NCBI GenBank assembly: GCA_017859955.1
Contig: JAFNAB010000014.1
Span: 1 to 64,000, forward strand
Source: Holophagaceae bacterium
GTDB taxonomy: Bacteria; Acidobacteriota; Holophagae; Holophagales; Holophagaceae
Length of the DNA stretch: 64,000 nucleotides
Reading direction: 5' to 3'
This document shows positions 8,432 to 16,665 of the stretch, piece by piece. Each line of letters opens with the position of its first letter. Position 1 is the stretch's first letter. The notes below the pieces were generated by a model. That model ran no database searches. It saw only the letters and a list, made by a program, of their open reading frames with translations, and was not told where the DNA came from. The translations under genes and the position numbers were made by a program.

Positions 8432-9658
8432 ATGCGCATCGAATGCATCGCCATCGGCTCCGAGCTGCTCTCCACTGGGCGCCTCGATACCAACTCGGTC
8501 TGGATCACGGAGCGCCTGGGGCGTCTGGGGCTCTCCATCCATCGGAAGACTGCCATCGGCGACGATCCGGAAGATCTCCGGACCCTCTTCCGGGAGGCCA
8601 TCCACCGCTCCGAACTGGTGATCTGTACCGGAGGACTGGGGCCCACCTTCGATGACCTGACCAAGGAAACCTGGGCCGAGGTCTTCGGCGCCGAGCTGGT
8701 GGAGGATGCCCAGATCCGCGAGGACATTCTCGCTTTCTATGCGGCCCGGGAGAGGGTGCCCCCCGAAAGTAACTTCAAGCAGGCCCTGGTGCCCGTGGGG
8801 GCCAGCATCCTGCGCAACCCCTTCGGAACCGCGCCGGCCATCTGCTGGGATTCGCCTCGGGGCTATCCCGGTCGACGGATCATTCTCCTGCCTGGGGTGC
8901 CTTTGGAAATGAAACAGATATGGGAAGGGCAGGTGGAGGCCTTGCTGGCCCCCCATGCCAAGGCCGCCGTGCATTCGCTTCGCATGGTGGTGGGGTCTGT
9001 GCCCGAAAGTGCGCTGGACGAGCGCACCCGCCCGATGAGGGAGCAGCACGGGGACCTGGAATGGACCATCCTGGCGGGGGTATCCCATGTCGAACTGGTG
9101 GCCCGGGGGGCTGATCTGGCGCGATTGGATGCGGCCCGGAAGGACTTTGAACAGGAGTTGGGCCAGGATCTGGTCTGTGTGGGGGAAGGGAGCATCGAGA
9201 GCACGGTGCTCGGACTTCTCCAGGCCCGGGGCGAGACCCTGGGGGTGGCGGAGAGCGTGACCGGGGGGTTCATCTCCACGAAGCTGGTTTCCGTGCCGGG
9301 GGCGAGCCGGGCACTCCTGGGAGATGCCATCACCTACTCCGCCGGGGCCAAGACTCAGTTGGCCGGGGTTCCTGAAGAGCTCCTTCTCGTCCATGGCACG
9401 GTTTCGGATGCCACTACCCGAGCCATGGCCGAGGGAATCCGCGCACACCTCGGGGCCACCTGGGGCCTCGCCACCACGGGGAATGCCGGTCCCTCGGAGG
9501 ACGGGCGGGGACCTGGTCCGGTGGGGACGATCCACATCGCCCTGGCCGGACCCGATGGCACCTATTCCATTCGATATTCTTTTCCTGGATTCCGCTCGGA
9601 TATCCAGTCCCGTGCGGCTGCGTGGGCATTGGATTTCCTGCGGAGGCGCCTGATCTGA
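8432..9658 (+). CDS. cinA: CinA-family protein: nicotinamide-nucleotide amidase with molybdopterin-binding-like domain
   Basis: 408 residues from the ATG at 8432; longer in-frame starts upstream lack family similarity. The N-terminal MoCF-like domain begins MRIECIAIGSELLSTG and contains the CTGGLGPTFDD motif, associated with ADP-ribose pyrophosphatase activity. The C-terminal PncC-like domain (about 250-408) carries AESVTGGFIS, where family members usually have AESCTGG; the catalytic serine is kept and the neighbouring cysteine is valine. Family role: pyridine-nucleotide recycling by deamidating NMN. Divergent from the Ser/Thr kinase gene, then 31 bases to plsY. Confidence 0.92.
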   Translation: MRIECIAIGSELLSTGRLDTNSVWITERLGRLGLSIHRKTAIGDDPEDLRTLFREAIHRSELVICTGGLGPTFDDLTKETWAEVFGAELVEDAQIREDILAFYAARERVPPESNFKQALVPVGASILRNPFGTAPAICWDSPRGYPGRRIILLPGVPLEMKQIWEGQVEALLAPHAKAAVHSLRMVVGSVPESALDERTRPMREQHGDLEWTILAGVSHVELVARGADLARLDAARKDFEQELGQDLVCVGEGSIESTVLGLLQARGETLGVAESVTGGFISTKLVSVPGASRALLGDAITYSAGAKTQLAGVPEELLLVHGTVSDATTRAMAEGIRAHLGATWGLATTGNAGPSEDGRGPGPVGTIHIALAGPDGTYSIRYSFPGFRSDIQSRAAAWALDFLRRRLI

Positions 9659-9689
9659 CAGGCCCTTCGAAATCTGGTAAAATTACCGG

Positions 9690-10382
9690 ATGTACACACT
9701 GAATCTGCAACTATTCATCGCCTGGTCCCTGGGCGCCTTCCTGGCTGGAAGCATCCCCTTCGGGCTTATCCTCGTGAAACTGGCGGGCAAAGGGGACGTT
9801 CGCCAACAGGGGTCAGGGAACATCGGGGCCACCAATGTCATGAGAGCCGGTGGCAAGTCCCTGGGCATCGCCACCCTCTTCCTGGACGCAGCCAAGGGGT
9901 TCCTCCCGGTCTTCCTTGCCCGGAAGTTCTGCGTGCCCGCTTCCTTTTCGATGGTTGCGGTGGCCTGGATCGCCTTCTTTGCGGTGTTGGGACACGTCTT
10001 CACCCCTTGGCTCCGCTTCAAGGGCGGCAAGGGTGTGGCCACTGCCCTCGGGGCCTGCGTGGCCTACCATGCCCTTCTGCCACTGCCTGCCCTCCTCAGC
10101 TTTGTTGTGGTGGTGGCCGTTTCAGGCTACGTGAGCCTGGGTAGTGTGGTGGCCGCTCTGGTCCTGATTCCCACCGCCCTCGGACTTTTCGGTTCACGCT
10201 TTTCCGGTCTGGTGGCCCTGCCGGAGGCCACGGCCCGGTACCTGATCCTGGCCTGGGTTCTCATGCCCGGGTTGGTGATCCGCAAGCACGCCGCCAACAT
10301 CCAGCGCCTCCTCAACGGCACCGAGAGCCGACTCTGGGGCAAGAAGAAGGCTGTTGAAAAGGACGAGGAGGGTCGTTCATGA
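9690..10382 (+). CDS. plsY: Acyl-phosphate:glycerol-3-phosphate acyltransferase
   Basis: 230 residues, multi-pass inner-membrane protein. It transfers acyl from acyl-phosphate to glycerol-3-phosphate, giving lysophosphatidic acid, the first step of phospholipid synthesis. Diagnostic motifs are GSIPFGLILVKLAGKGDVR, GSGNIGATNVMRAGGK and FKGGKGVAT. A TGGTAAAATT stretch precedes the ATG. The stop overlaps the start of gpsA by four bases (ATGA), so the enzyme is translationally coupled to the dehydrogenase that makes its acceptor. The C-terminus is lysine-rich, as often seen. Confidence 0.97.
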   Translation: MYTLNLQLFIAWSLGAFLAGSIPFGLILVKLAGKGDVRQQGSGNIGATNVMRAGGKSLGIATLFLDAAKGFLPVFLARKFCVPASFSMVAVAWIAFFAVLGHVFTPWLRFKGGKGVATALGACVAYHALLPLPALLSFVVVVAVSGYVSLGSVVAALVLIPTALGLFGSRFSGLVALPEATARYLILAWVLMPGLVIRKHAANIQRLLNGTESRLWGKKKAVEKDEEGRS

Positions 10383-11380
10383 GCAACCGTCCCGATATCG
10401 CAGTCTTCGGCGCCGGAGCCTGGGGCACTGCCCTGGCCATGGCCTGGGCCAGGCAGGGCGCCAAGGTGGTTCTCTGGGGGCACCCCGTCTCCCTGGTGGA
10501 GGAGCTGACGCAGACGCGTCGGCATCCCCGGTTGGGGGATGCCGAGCTCCCCCCCTCCATCCTGCCCGTGTCAACTCCTGACCAGGCCTTCCAGGCCCCC
10601 ATCTGGGTCAGCGCCCTGCCGACCCAGATCAGCCCCCAGATATGGAAGACCCTGGTCGCCCAGACTTCGATCCGCCCTGAGCTGCTGGTCCACGTGAGCA
10701 AGGGCATCCTTCAGGAGGGGCACCAGCGCCTCTCTGAGGTCCTGGAGCCCCTCCTGGGTGTTCCTGTGGGGGTCCTTTCCGGCCCCAGCTTCGCGGATGA
10801 GGTCGCCCTGGATCGTCCCACCGCCATCGTCCTGGCGCTGCCTCCCAGCATCTCCGAGCCCCGGGCCATCCAGCTCCAGGCCCTGTTATCGACCCCGCGC
10901 CTGAGGCTATACCTGAGTCGGGACAGGGTCGGGGTGGAACTCTGTGGTGCCCTCAAGAACACCCTGGCCATCGCCGCGGGCCTGGTGGACTCCCTGGGGT
11001 TGGGTTACAACGCCCGGGCGGCCCTGGTGACCCGAGGCCTGGCGGAGATGAGCCGGCTGGTGGAGCGTCTTGGAGGACGCCCCGAAACGGTCATGGGGCT
11101 GGCGGGGATGGGGGATCTGCTCCTCACGGCAACCGGGCCCCAGAGCCGCAACCGCCGTTTCGGCGAGATGCTGGGTCGGGGCGTCACGCCGGGTGCGGCC
11201 TCCGCCTCCATGGCCGAGCAGGTGGTCGAGGGGGTCTTCACGACCCAGGCTGCCCTGGCTCTGGCGGAGGAGGTCGGCGTCGAACTGCCCATTGCCCAGG
11301 AAGTGGCCCGTCTCATCGATGGGGCGGACCCGAGCGAGGCGGTGTCCAGATTGATGAATAGATCATTAAAATCGGAATAG
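10379..11380 (+). CDS. gpsA: Glycerol-3-phosphate dehydrogenase [NAD(P)+]
   Basis: 333 residues. It reduces dihydroxyacetone phosphate to sn-glycerol-3-phosphate for phospholipid synthesis. The N-terminal nucleotide motif GAGAWGTALAMAWARQG, the LSGPSFADEVA motif, the catalytic lysine in GALKNTLAIAAG and the C-terminal GLAGMGDLLLTATG and SRNRRFG motifs are all present. It overlaps plsY by four bases and is followed four bases later by a thioesterase gene, forming a three-gene lipid operon. Complete and ordinary. Confidence 0.97.
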   Translation: MSNRPDIAVFGAGAWGTALAMAWARQGAKVVLWGHPVSLVEELTQTRRHPRLGDAELPPSILPVSTPDQAFQAPIWVSALPTQISPQIWKTLVAQTSIRPELLVHVSKGILQEGHQRLSEVLEPLLGVPVGVLSGPSFADEVALDRPTAIVLALPPSISEPRAIQLQALLSTPRLRLYLSRDRVGVELCGALKNTLAIAAGLVDSLGLGYNARAALVTRGLAEMSRLVERLGGRPETVMGLAGMGDLLLTATGPQSRNRRFGEMLGRGVTPGAASASMAEQVVEGVFTTQAALALAEEVGVELPIAQEVARLIDGADPSEAVSRLMNRSLKSE

Positions 11381-11384
11381 CCCC

Positions 11385-11888
11385 ATGCCGGATTCCAGCT
11401 ACAAGCGCACGACCCTGACGGTCCTGATGAGCCCCGATATGGCCAATTTTTCGGGTCATGTCCACGGCGGGGCCATGCTCCGGTTGCTGGATCAGGTGGC
11501 CTACGCCTGCGCAGCCCGGTACTCCGGCTGCTATGTGGTCACGGCTTCCGTGGATCAGGTGAGTTTCCGGGAGCCGGTGCACGTTGGCGAACTGGTGACC
11601 TTCCTTGCCTCGGTCAACCACACCGGCAACAAGTCCATGGAAGTGGGGGTGCGGGTGGAGGCTGAGAACATCCGGGCTCGTAGCAAACGTCACGTCATTA
11701 CCTGCTACTTCACCATGGTGGCCGTGGACGAGGATGGGAAGTCCGTCGCGGTGCCCCAGGTGAGCCTTGATGGTCCGGAGGATCAGCGACGCTGGGAGGC
11801 CGCCAGGCTTCGCCGCGAGTTCCGCAAGGAAGTGGAAAGGCATAGTGCTGAGATCCGGCAACAGGTGCGCCGCGGGGATCAGGCCTGA
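11385..11888 (+). CDS. Acyl-CoA thioesterase, hot-dog fold (YciA/BACH type)
   Basis: 167 residues. The motif NFSGHVHGGAMLRLLDQVAY (about residues 22-41) is the active-site helix region of the YciA/acyl-CoA hydrolase family, and VDQVSFREPVHVGE is the second conserved strand. It hydrolyses acyl-CoA to free acid and CoA. It starts four bases after gpsA, so it probably belongs to the same transcript. The last 40 residues are charged helix without family similarity. The chain-length preference cannot be read from sequence. Confidence 0.9.
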   Translation: MPDSSYKRTTLTVLMSPDMANFSGHVHGGAMLRLLDQVAYACAARYSGCYVVTASVDQVSFREPVHVGELVTFLASVNHTGNKSMEVGVRVEAENIRARSKRHVITCYFTMVAVDEDGKSVAVPQVSLDGPEDQRRWEAARLRREFRKEVERHSAEIRQQVRRGDQA

Positions 11889-11897
11889 CCTGGACAG

Positions 11898-12773
11898 CTA
11901 CTCCAGGTTGGCTCCCTGCTCCCGGATCTGCTCCAGGACGCCCTTGGCTTCCATGACGGCCCGGGTCATGGCGAGCCGCTTGCACTTGCTGCCGCAGGTA
12001 TTGATCTCCCGCAGGACTTCCTGGCACCAGACATCCAGGGCCTTGCCGCCCAGGCTGTGCTTCCTGAGGCGCTGGGCGAAATCGTCCAGGTGGGCGGCGA
12101 GACGCACCAGTTCCTCACGCACGTCCTGGCGCTCCGCCAGGGCGCCGGCTTCCGCGATGAGCCGCTCCGCCGGGAGTTGGCCCTGGAGCTGGGCATCCTT
12201 CAGGATCTGGTCCAGGCGCTGCTGATACTGGGCCGGGAGTTCCAGGGCCTGAGCCTCGGCTTCAAGGGCCAGAGTCTCCCGCAGTTCCCGAAGGCGTTCC
12301 AGGCTGTCTTCGAAGAATCCCTTGAGGCGATCGGCCTCCTGGGCCCGCCCCTGGTTCCACTTCAGAAGGAGTGCGTCGAGCCCCTCCAGAACAGCACCCT
12401 CAAGGCGTTCTGCCAGATCCGAGGCCGGGGGAAGCCAGGCTCCGGGCAGCCGAAAGAACGCTTCGGCGGTGAGGGTAGGGAGGTTCAACCACTCCGCATC
12501 CTCCTGCCAGGCTTTGGCCACCGAGCGCAAGAGGGGGCGATTGAGCTGGGGCTCCAGCCCCGGCTCGTCCTGGACTTCCACCGTGATATCGACCTTGCCC
12601 CGGCTGGCGGCCCCGCGCACCAGCCCCCGGATGGCCATTTCCAGGGAGTGTAGGGCCGGGTGCAGCCGAACCGAGATCTCCAAAGCCTTGTGGTTGACGC
12701 TCCGCACCGTGAGGCGGAGCTGCCCCAGGGCCAGGGGACGGTGGATTTCTGCGAAGGCAGTCATGGAACGCAT
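11898..12773 (-). CDS. YicC/YloC-family endoribonuclease
   Basis: 291 residues. The N-terminus MRSMTAFAEIHRPL matches the MxSMTGFxR start of YicC proteins. A conserved middle (LTVRSVNHKALEISVRL) and a C-terminal block ending with KSLGGKAL-like, REINTCGSKC and EKIREQ-like segments are also present, including the conserved N-T-C-G-S-K motif close to the classical NTIGSKA. Family members in E. coli and Bacillus are RNases. The start at 12773 was chosen because the longer in-frame start lies inside the inverted-repeat element. Convergent with the thioesterase gene. Confidence 0.9.
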   Translation of the reverse strand: MRSMTAFAEIHRPLALGQLRLTVRSVNHKALEISVRLHPALHSLEMAIRGLVRGAASRGKVDITVEVQDEPGLEPQLNRPLLRSVAKAWQEDAEWLNLPTLTAEAFFRLPGAWLPPASDLAERLEGAVLEGLDALLLKWNQGRAQEADRLKGFFEDSLERLRELRETLALEAEAQALELPAQYQQRLDQILKDAQLQGQLPAERLIAEAGALAERQDVREELVRLAAHLDDFAQRLRKHSLGGKALDVWCQEVLREINTCGSKCKRLAMTRAVMEAKGVLEQIREQGANLE

Positions 12774-12793
12774 GGGGGCTCCGGGGAAAAGTC

Positions 12794-12923
12794 TCACGCG
12801 GAGGCGCGGAGCCGCGGAGAAGGGGCTGCAGGGACAGAGAGGAAAGAACTCGTCGGCGGGAGAAAGGGCTTGGGTCCCAATTCTACTGGTTTCCTTCTCC
12901 GCGCACTCCGCGCCTCCGCGTGA
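12794..12923. repeat. 130-bp element bounded by 28/29-bp GC-rich inverted repeats
   Basis: The left arm at 12794-12821 (starts TCACGCGGAGGCGCGGAG) and the right arm at 12895-12923 (ends CTCCGCGCCTCCGCGTGA) are inverted copies that differ by one mismatch and one extra base. Each arm is itself made of reiterated CGCGGAG units. The element fills almost all of the space between yicC and radA. Its arms resemble the widespread CGCGGAG-type interspersed repeats of environmental bacteria, which suggests a non-autonomous repeat (MITE/REP-like). No transposase is nearby. Confidence 0.8.
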
Positions 12924-12929
12924 TTCACT

Positions 12930-14306
12930 TCATTCCTCGTTCTCGGGCCTCGCCATCAGCCAGCTCTTGCTGCGGATCCGCTCCAGGCCCTTTTCTGGGT
13001 AAAGCTCCAGCCCTGAACCGATCCCGGGTTCCAGACCCAGGCGGGGCACGGCGGCTCGGTCGAAGCCAAGGCGGGCGCCCTCCTGAAGGCGCAGGGGCAG
13101 CTGGGCCACCGGGCGGACCTCGCCGGTTAGGCCGACTTCCCCCATGAAGAGGCACTTGTCCGCCAGAAGGCGGCCCGTGGCGCTGCTCACCAGGGCGGCG
13201 ATCACGGCCATGTCGGCGGCGGGGTCCTCCACCTCCAGGCCACCCGCAACGTTCACATAGACATCCCGGTCATGCAGCTGGACACCACCGCGACGCTCGG
13301 CCACGGCGCAGAGCATGGCCAAGCGCTGGCCGTCGATGCCCAGGGCTGTGCGGCGGGGAATGCCCAGGCCCGCCGAGGCCACCAGGGCCTGGATTTCCAC
13401 CACAACGGGCCTGGTTCCGTTGAGGACCACCGTGGCGGCGCACCCGGGCCGGGGTTCGGTCTCCAGAAAGAAGGGATTGCCCTCGGCGGGCACCAGGCCG
13501 CGCTCGGTCATGGCGAAGACCCCCAACTCGAAGGCTGCGCCGAAGCGGTTCTTGAGGGCCCGCAGGAGGCGGTGGTGGTGGTGACGGTCCCCCTCGAAGG
13601 CCAGGACCGTGTCAACCAGGTGTTCCAGGACCTTGGGACCGGCCAATCCGCCATCCTTGGTGACATGGCCCACCAGCACCAGGGGCGTGCCCGTGGCCTT
13701 GGACCACTTGGTGAGGATCTGGGCGCAGCCCCGGACCTGGCCCACGCTGCCCGCGCTGCTCTCGAACTCGGGATCGAAGAGGGTCTGGATGGAGTCGATC
13801 ATGAGGAGGGCCGGCTTCATCTGGTCGGCGGCCTCCAGGATGGCCCGCACATCCGTTTCTGCGAGGAGGTGGATACCTGGGTTCTCGGCTCCCAGGCGGC
13901 GGGCCCGGAGCTTGATCTGGCGTTCGCTCTCCTCGCCGGAGGCGTAGAGGACTGTGCCACTGGCATTGGCGGCCCACTGGAGCAGGAGGGTGGACTTGCC
14001 GATGCCCGGTTCTCCCCCCAGGAGTACTACCATGCCCGGCACGAAGCCGCCCCCCAGGACCCGGTCCAGCTCCGGCAACCCTGTTGGCGTGCGCTGGGTC
14101 TCGCTGATCTCCACATCCAGGAGGGATACAGGACCGTTGTAATGGCTCTGGGCATAGGCGCTCCGGGAGCGGTCCAGACCCTTCTTGAGGGAGCCCCTCA
14201 CCTCTTCGATGGTGCCGAAGGCACCGCAGCCTCCGCACTTCCCCATGGGCTTGGGGTAACGCGCGCCGCAGGCGGTGCATTCGAAGACGGAGGAGGGTTT
14301 GGCCAT
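12930..14306 (-). CDS. radA: DNA repair protein RadA (Sms)
   Basis: 458 residues. An N-terminal C4 zinc finger (CTACGARYPKPMGKCGGC) is followed by a RecA-like ATPase with Walker A GGEPGIGKST and the RadA-specific KNRFG motif in LKNRFGAAFELGVF. A C-terminal Lon-protease-like domain (DVYVNVAGG through LTGEVRPVAQL) completes the protein. RadA is a branch-migration helicase in recombination repair. The start at 14306 places the zinc finger at the usual distance; upstream frame extension overlaps the divergent xpt gene and has no family match. The 3' end abuts the inverted-repeat element. Confidence 0.96.
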   Translation of the reverse strand: MAKPSSVFECTACGARYPKPMGKCGGCGAFGTIEEVRGSLKKGLDRSRSAYAQSHYNGPVSLLDVEISETQRTPTGLPELDRVLGGGFVPGMVVLLGGEPGIGKSTLLLQWAANASGTVLYASGEESERQIKLRARRLGAENPGIHLLAETDVRAILEAADQMKPALLMIDSIQTLFDPEFESSAGSVGQVRGCAQILTKWSKATGTPLVLVGHVTKDGGLAGPKVLEHLVDTVLAFEGDRHHHHRLLRALKNRFGAAFELGVFAMTERGLVPAEGNPFFLETEPRPGCAATVVLNGTRPVVVEIQALVASAGLGIPRRTALGIDGQRLAMLCAVAERRGGVQLHDRDVYVNVAGGLEVEDPAADMAVIAALVSSATGRLLADKCLFMGEVGLTGEVRPVAQLPLRLQEGARLGFDRAAVPRLGLEPGIGSGLELYPEKGLERIRSKSWLMARPENEE

Positions 14307-14370
14307 GCCTGAGTCTATCCTGGTAGCGGCCCCGTCACTTCCTGGGGGCCCAACGATGCCGGGGAATTGC

Positions 14371-14940
14371 ATGCAAGAGCTGAAAGATCGAATCTTGTCC
14401 GAGGGTGTGGTCATTGGTGATTCCGCCCTCAAGGTGGACTCCTTCCTGAACCACCAGCTCGATCCGGCCTTTACCCTGCGCATGGGCCAGGAACTGGCCA
14501 CCCGTTTCGCGGATGCCGGGATTACCAAGGTCCTGACGGTGGAAGCCTCTGGTATCGCCGTGGCCATGGCGGTGGCCCTGCCCCTGGGGGTGCCGGTCGT
14601 CTTCGCCAAGAAGAAGAAGGCCATCACTCAGGACGGTGAGACATACAGCGCCGAGGTCTTTTCCTTCACCCGCAAGGAGTCGGTCCAGGTGACGGTTACC
14701 CGGCGTTTCCTCTCTGCCCAGGATGTCATTCTCGTCGTGGATGATTTCCTGGCTCATGGTGAGGCGCTGAAGGGGCTGGTGGACATCGTGGGGCAGGCGG
14801 GAGCGCGTCTGGCCGGGGCGGGTATCGTCATTGAGAAATATTTCCAGGGCGGGGGCGCCACCCTGCGCGCCAATGGGGTTCGGATTGAATCCCTGGCAGT
14901 CATCGAGCGCATGGGGCCTGAAGGCGTTCGATTCGCCTGA
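14371..14940 (+). CDS. xpt: Xanthine phosphoribosyltransferase
   Basis: 189 residues from the ATG at 14371, the usual Xpt length. It converts xanthine plus PRPP to XMP for purine salvage. The N-terminus MQELKDRILSEG and the segment FLNHQLDP are typical of Xpt; the PRPP-binding loop is VILVVDDFLAHGEALKGL, and the KKKKAITQDGETY stretch is also conserved. Divergent from radA with 64 bases between them. An alternative ATG 15 bases upstream (14356) cannot be excluded. No purine riboswitch was seen in the short leader. Confidence 0.93.
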   Translation: MQELKDRILSEGVVIGDSALKVDSFLNHQLDPAFTLRMGQELATRFADAGITKVLTVEASGIAVAMAVALPLGVPVVFAKKKKAITQDGETYSAEVFSFTRKESVQVTVTRRFLSAQDVILVVDDFLAHGEALKGLVDIVGQAGARLAGAGIVIEKYFQGGGATLRANGVRIESLAVIERMGPEGVRFA

Positions 14941-14948
14941 GAGTTGAC

Positions 14949-14968
14949 ACCGACTGCGTGTCGGTTTT
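14949..14968 (+). terminator. Putative terminator after xpt
   Basis: A six-base-pair stem ACCGAC/GTCGGT with a five-base loop, followed directly by TTTT, eight bases after the xpt stop codon. The stem is short, so strength is uncertain. Confidence 0.5.
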
Positions 14969-15497
14969 CCGGGCATCCATGTGTTGGGCCTCCATGGCTC
15001 CTCCCTTTGGGTGGAGGAGCGTGGTCTGTAATGTTTATCCGCGCTCATGTCGTCGTGATTCTGTCAAGGCAAAAAGATCGAGATGGCCCCTTGGAAATGT
15101 TTGAAATAATTGACCACATATCAAATCATGTAACATGATAAATATCAGCATTTGTGTTATCTGGTTTTTGAATTCCGCATCTTTTGTGGAAAACCTTGCG
15201 GATTGCCCCCCTTTGGAGGTCCTAAACACCCTCGTTTACAGGACTTTTACATTCTGCACTCGCTTCTCGTCATGTTGTTTTTGCCTTTGTTTTCAGCATT
15301 TGCGTTCACGGGGGCGCTGGGCGAAGTGGATTTAGGTCTGTCCAGGTTTTCCACATTTTCCATTTTGTTTCGTGTTGACATCCACCTTCTCCTTCCGGTT
15401 TGAGAGGAGCCCTGGGGGCATTGGGATTCGATGTGTCATCCCTGGACTTGGTCTTCGGACATCGAATGTCACTCCCTTCCTGCGCTATCCTCAAGAG
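14969..15497. promoter_or_regulatory. AT-rich 0.5 kb gap upstream of lpxK with two palindromes
   Basis: No gene is supported here. Base composition is clearly AT-richer than the neighbours from about 15050 to 15420. It contains a perfect 15-base palindrome ATCATGTAACATGAT at 15125-15139, a TTGACA at about 15375, and a perfect 9-base inverted repeat (ATTCGATGT at 15426-15434, ACATCGAAT at 15459-15467) that would fold as a stem in the lpxK leader. These are candidate operator or leader structures; the region could also be a decayed insertion. Confidence 0.4.
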
Positions 15498-16538
15498 ATG
15501 TCATTGCTCCGCTGGTTCGCAGCTCCCCTGGCCCCCCTCTATGGGGCGGTGGTGAAGGCCCGAAACCGGGCCTTCGAAGAGCACCCCGAGAGGATCGCAA
15601 GGGTAGCTGTTCCAGTGGTATCCGTCGGTAATCTGAGCACCGGAGGAACGGGGAAGACGCCGGTGACGCTTGCGCTCGCTGAGGCGCTGGCGGGGCAAGG
15701 GTGGCCTAATGTCATCCTTTCCAGGGGTTACCGTGGAAAGCGCGAAATGGATCCCATGGATGTGGGGCCGGACTCCCATCCCCGGGAGGCAGGGGATGAA
15801 CCGGTCCTGATGGCGCGAAGGCTGGGGCCGGGCCGCGTGATCGTGGGGCGGAAGCGCCACGCGGCGGCGCTGCGGGCCGTATCTCTGGTGCCGACTCCCC
15901 GGGTGCTCTTGTTGGATGATGGCTTCCAGCACCGGGCTCTCCATCGGGATCTGGACCTCCTGCTGCTGGACGGCGTGCGGAGCTGGGGCAATGGCCGGAT
16001 GCTTCCCCTGGGGGATTTGAGGGAACCTATGGCCTCCGCAGCCCGGGCCAGCGCCCTGGTGGTGACCCGGGGGAGCCGGGCGGACCGGGCCTCGATTCTT
16101 GACTGGTGGGAGCGCCATGGCTCCGGTGGCCCGGTCTTCTGGGTGGATTTCGCCATCGGGGCGCTGCGCTGCCTGGCTACGGGGGAGCGGCGGTCGCTCC
16201 CCTCAGAGTTCGGTTCCCTTCTGGCCTTCTGTGCCCTGGGACACCCCGAGGCCTTCTATGCGGACCTTCTGGTGGCGGGCCTCTCATGGGTCGAGACCCG
16301 CTCCTTTCCGGATCACCACCCCATATCTCCCCGGGAGCTGGAAAGGCTCCAGGACGCGGCCCGGAGTGTTGGGGCCGAAGGTCTGGTCTGTACCGAAAAG
16401 GATGCCGTGAAGCTGGGCCAGGCCCACCTCCAGCGTCTGACCATGCCTCTGTGGGTGGCGGAGCAGTCCGTCCTTGGGCTGGAGCCCCTGCTGGAATTCG
16501 TGCATGAGAGGCTGGAAAAGACCTTCGGCTCCCGTTAG
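15498..16538 (+). CDS. lpxK: Tetraacyldisaccharide 4'-kinase (lipid A biosynthesis)
   Basis: 346 residues from the ATG at 15498; upstream in-frame extension is AT-rich and unlike the family. The N-terminal membrane-associated segment (LLRWFAAPLAPLYGAVVKAR) is followed by the P-loop VGNLSTGGTGKTP, then SRGYRGK, GDEPVLMARR and LLLDDGFQHRALHRDLDLLL, all diagnostic of LpxK. It phosphorylates the 4' position of lipid A disaccharide at the inner membrane, showing that the organism makes lipid A. tRNA-Gly follows 15 bases later. Confidence 0.96.
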   Translation: MSLLRWFAAPLAPLYGAVVKARNRAFEEHPERIARVAVPVVSVGNLSTGGTGKTPVTLALAEALAGQGWPNVILSRGYRGKREMDPMDVGPDSHPREAGDEPVLMARRLGPGRVIVGRKRHAAALRAVSLVPTPRVLLLDDGFQHRALHRDLDLLLLDGVRSWGNGRMLPLGDLREPMASAARASALVVTRGSRADRASILDWWERHGSGGPVFWVDFAIGALRCLATGERRSLPSEFGSLLAFCALGHPEAFYADLLVAGLSWVETRSFPDHHPISPRELERLQDAARSVGAEGLVCTEKDAVKLGQAHLQRLTMPLWVAEQSVLGLEPLLEFVHERLEKTFGSR

Positions 16539-16553
16539 ACTGGGAGACAAGCT

Positions 16554-16628
16554 GCGGGCGTAGTTCAGTGGTAGAACGTCAGCTTCCCAAGCTGAATGTC
16601 GACGGTTCAATCCCGTTCGCCCGCTCCA
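16554..16628 (+). tRNA. tRNA-Gly (anticodon CCC)
   Basis: A complete cloverleaf is visible: acceptor GCGGGCG paired with CGCCCGC, anticodon arm TCAGC-TTCCCAA-GCTGA with anticodon CCC, T-arm ACGGTTCAATCCCGT, and an encoded CCA end after discriminator T. It reads GGG codons. A terminator hairpin follows at once. Confidence 0.96.
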
Positions 16629-16631
16629 GAA

Positions 16632-16663
16632 AGAAAAGCCTCCGATCCGGGGGCTTTTCTTTT
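16632..16663. terminator. Bidirectional terminator between tRNA-Gly and the GH130 gene
   Basis: Stem AGAAAAGCC with GGCTTTTCT around a short GC-rich loop. T-runs on one side and A-runs on the other allow it to end the tRNA transcript on the plus strand and the GT4-GH130 transcript on the minus strand. Confidence 0.85.
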
Positions 16664-16665
16664 GG

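Noticed and set aside
14307-14370. Purine riboswitch before xpt
   Set aside because: The leader is only 64 bases long and shared with divergent radA; no guanine-aptamer core was seen.
15135-15335. 66-codon Cys/Phe-rich open frame upstream of lpxK
   Set aside because: It lies in an AT-rich non-coding stretch, has no ribosome site and no recognisable family.
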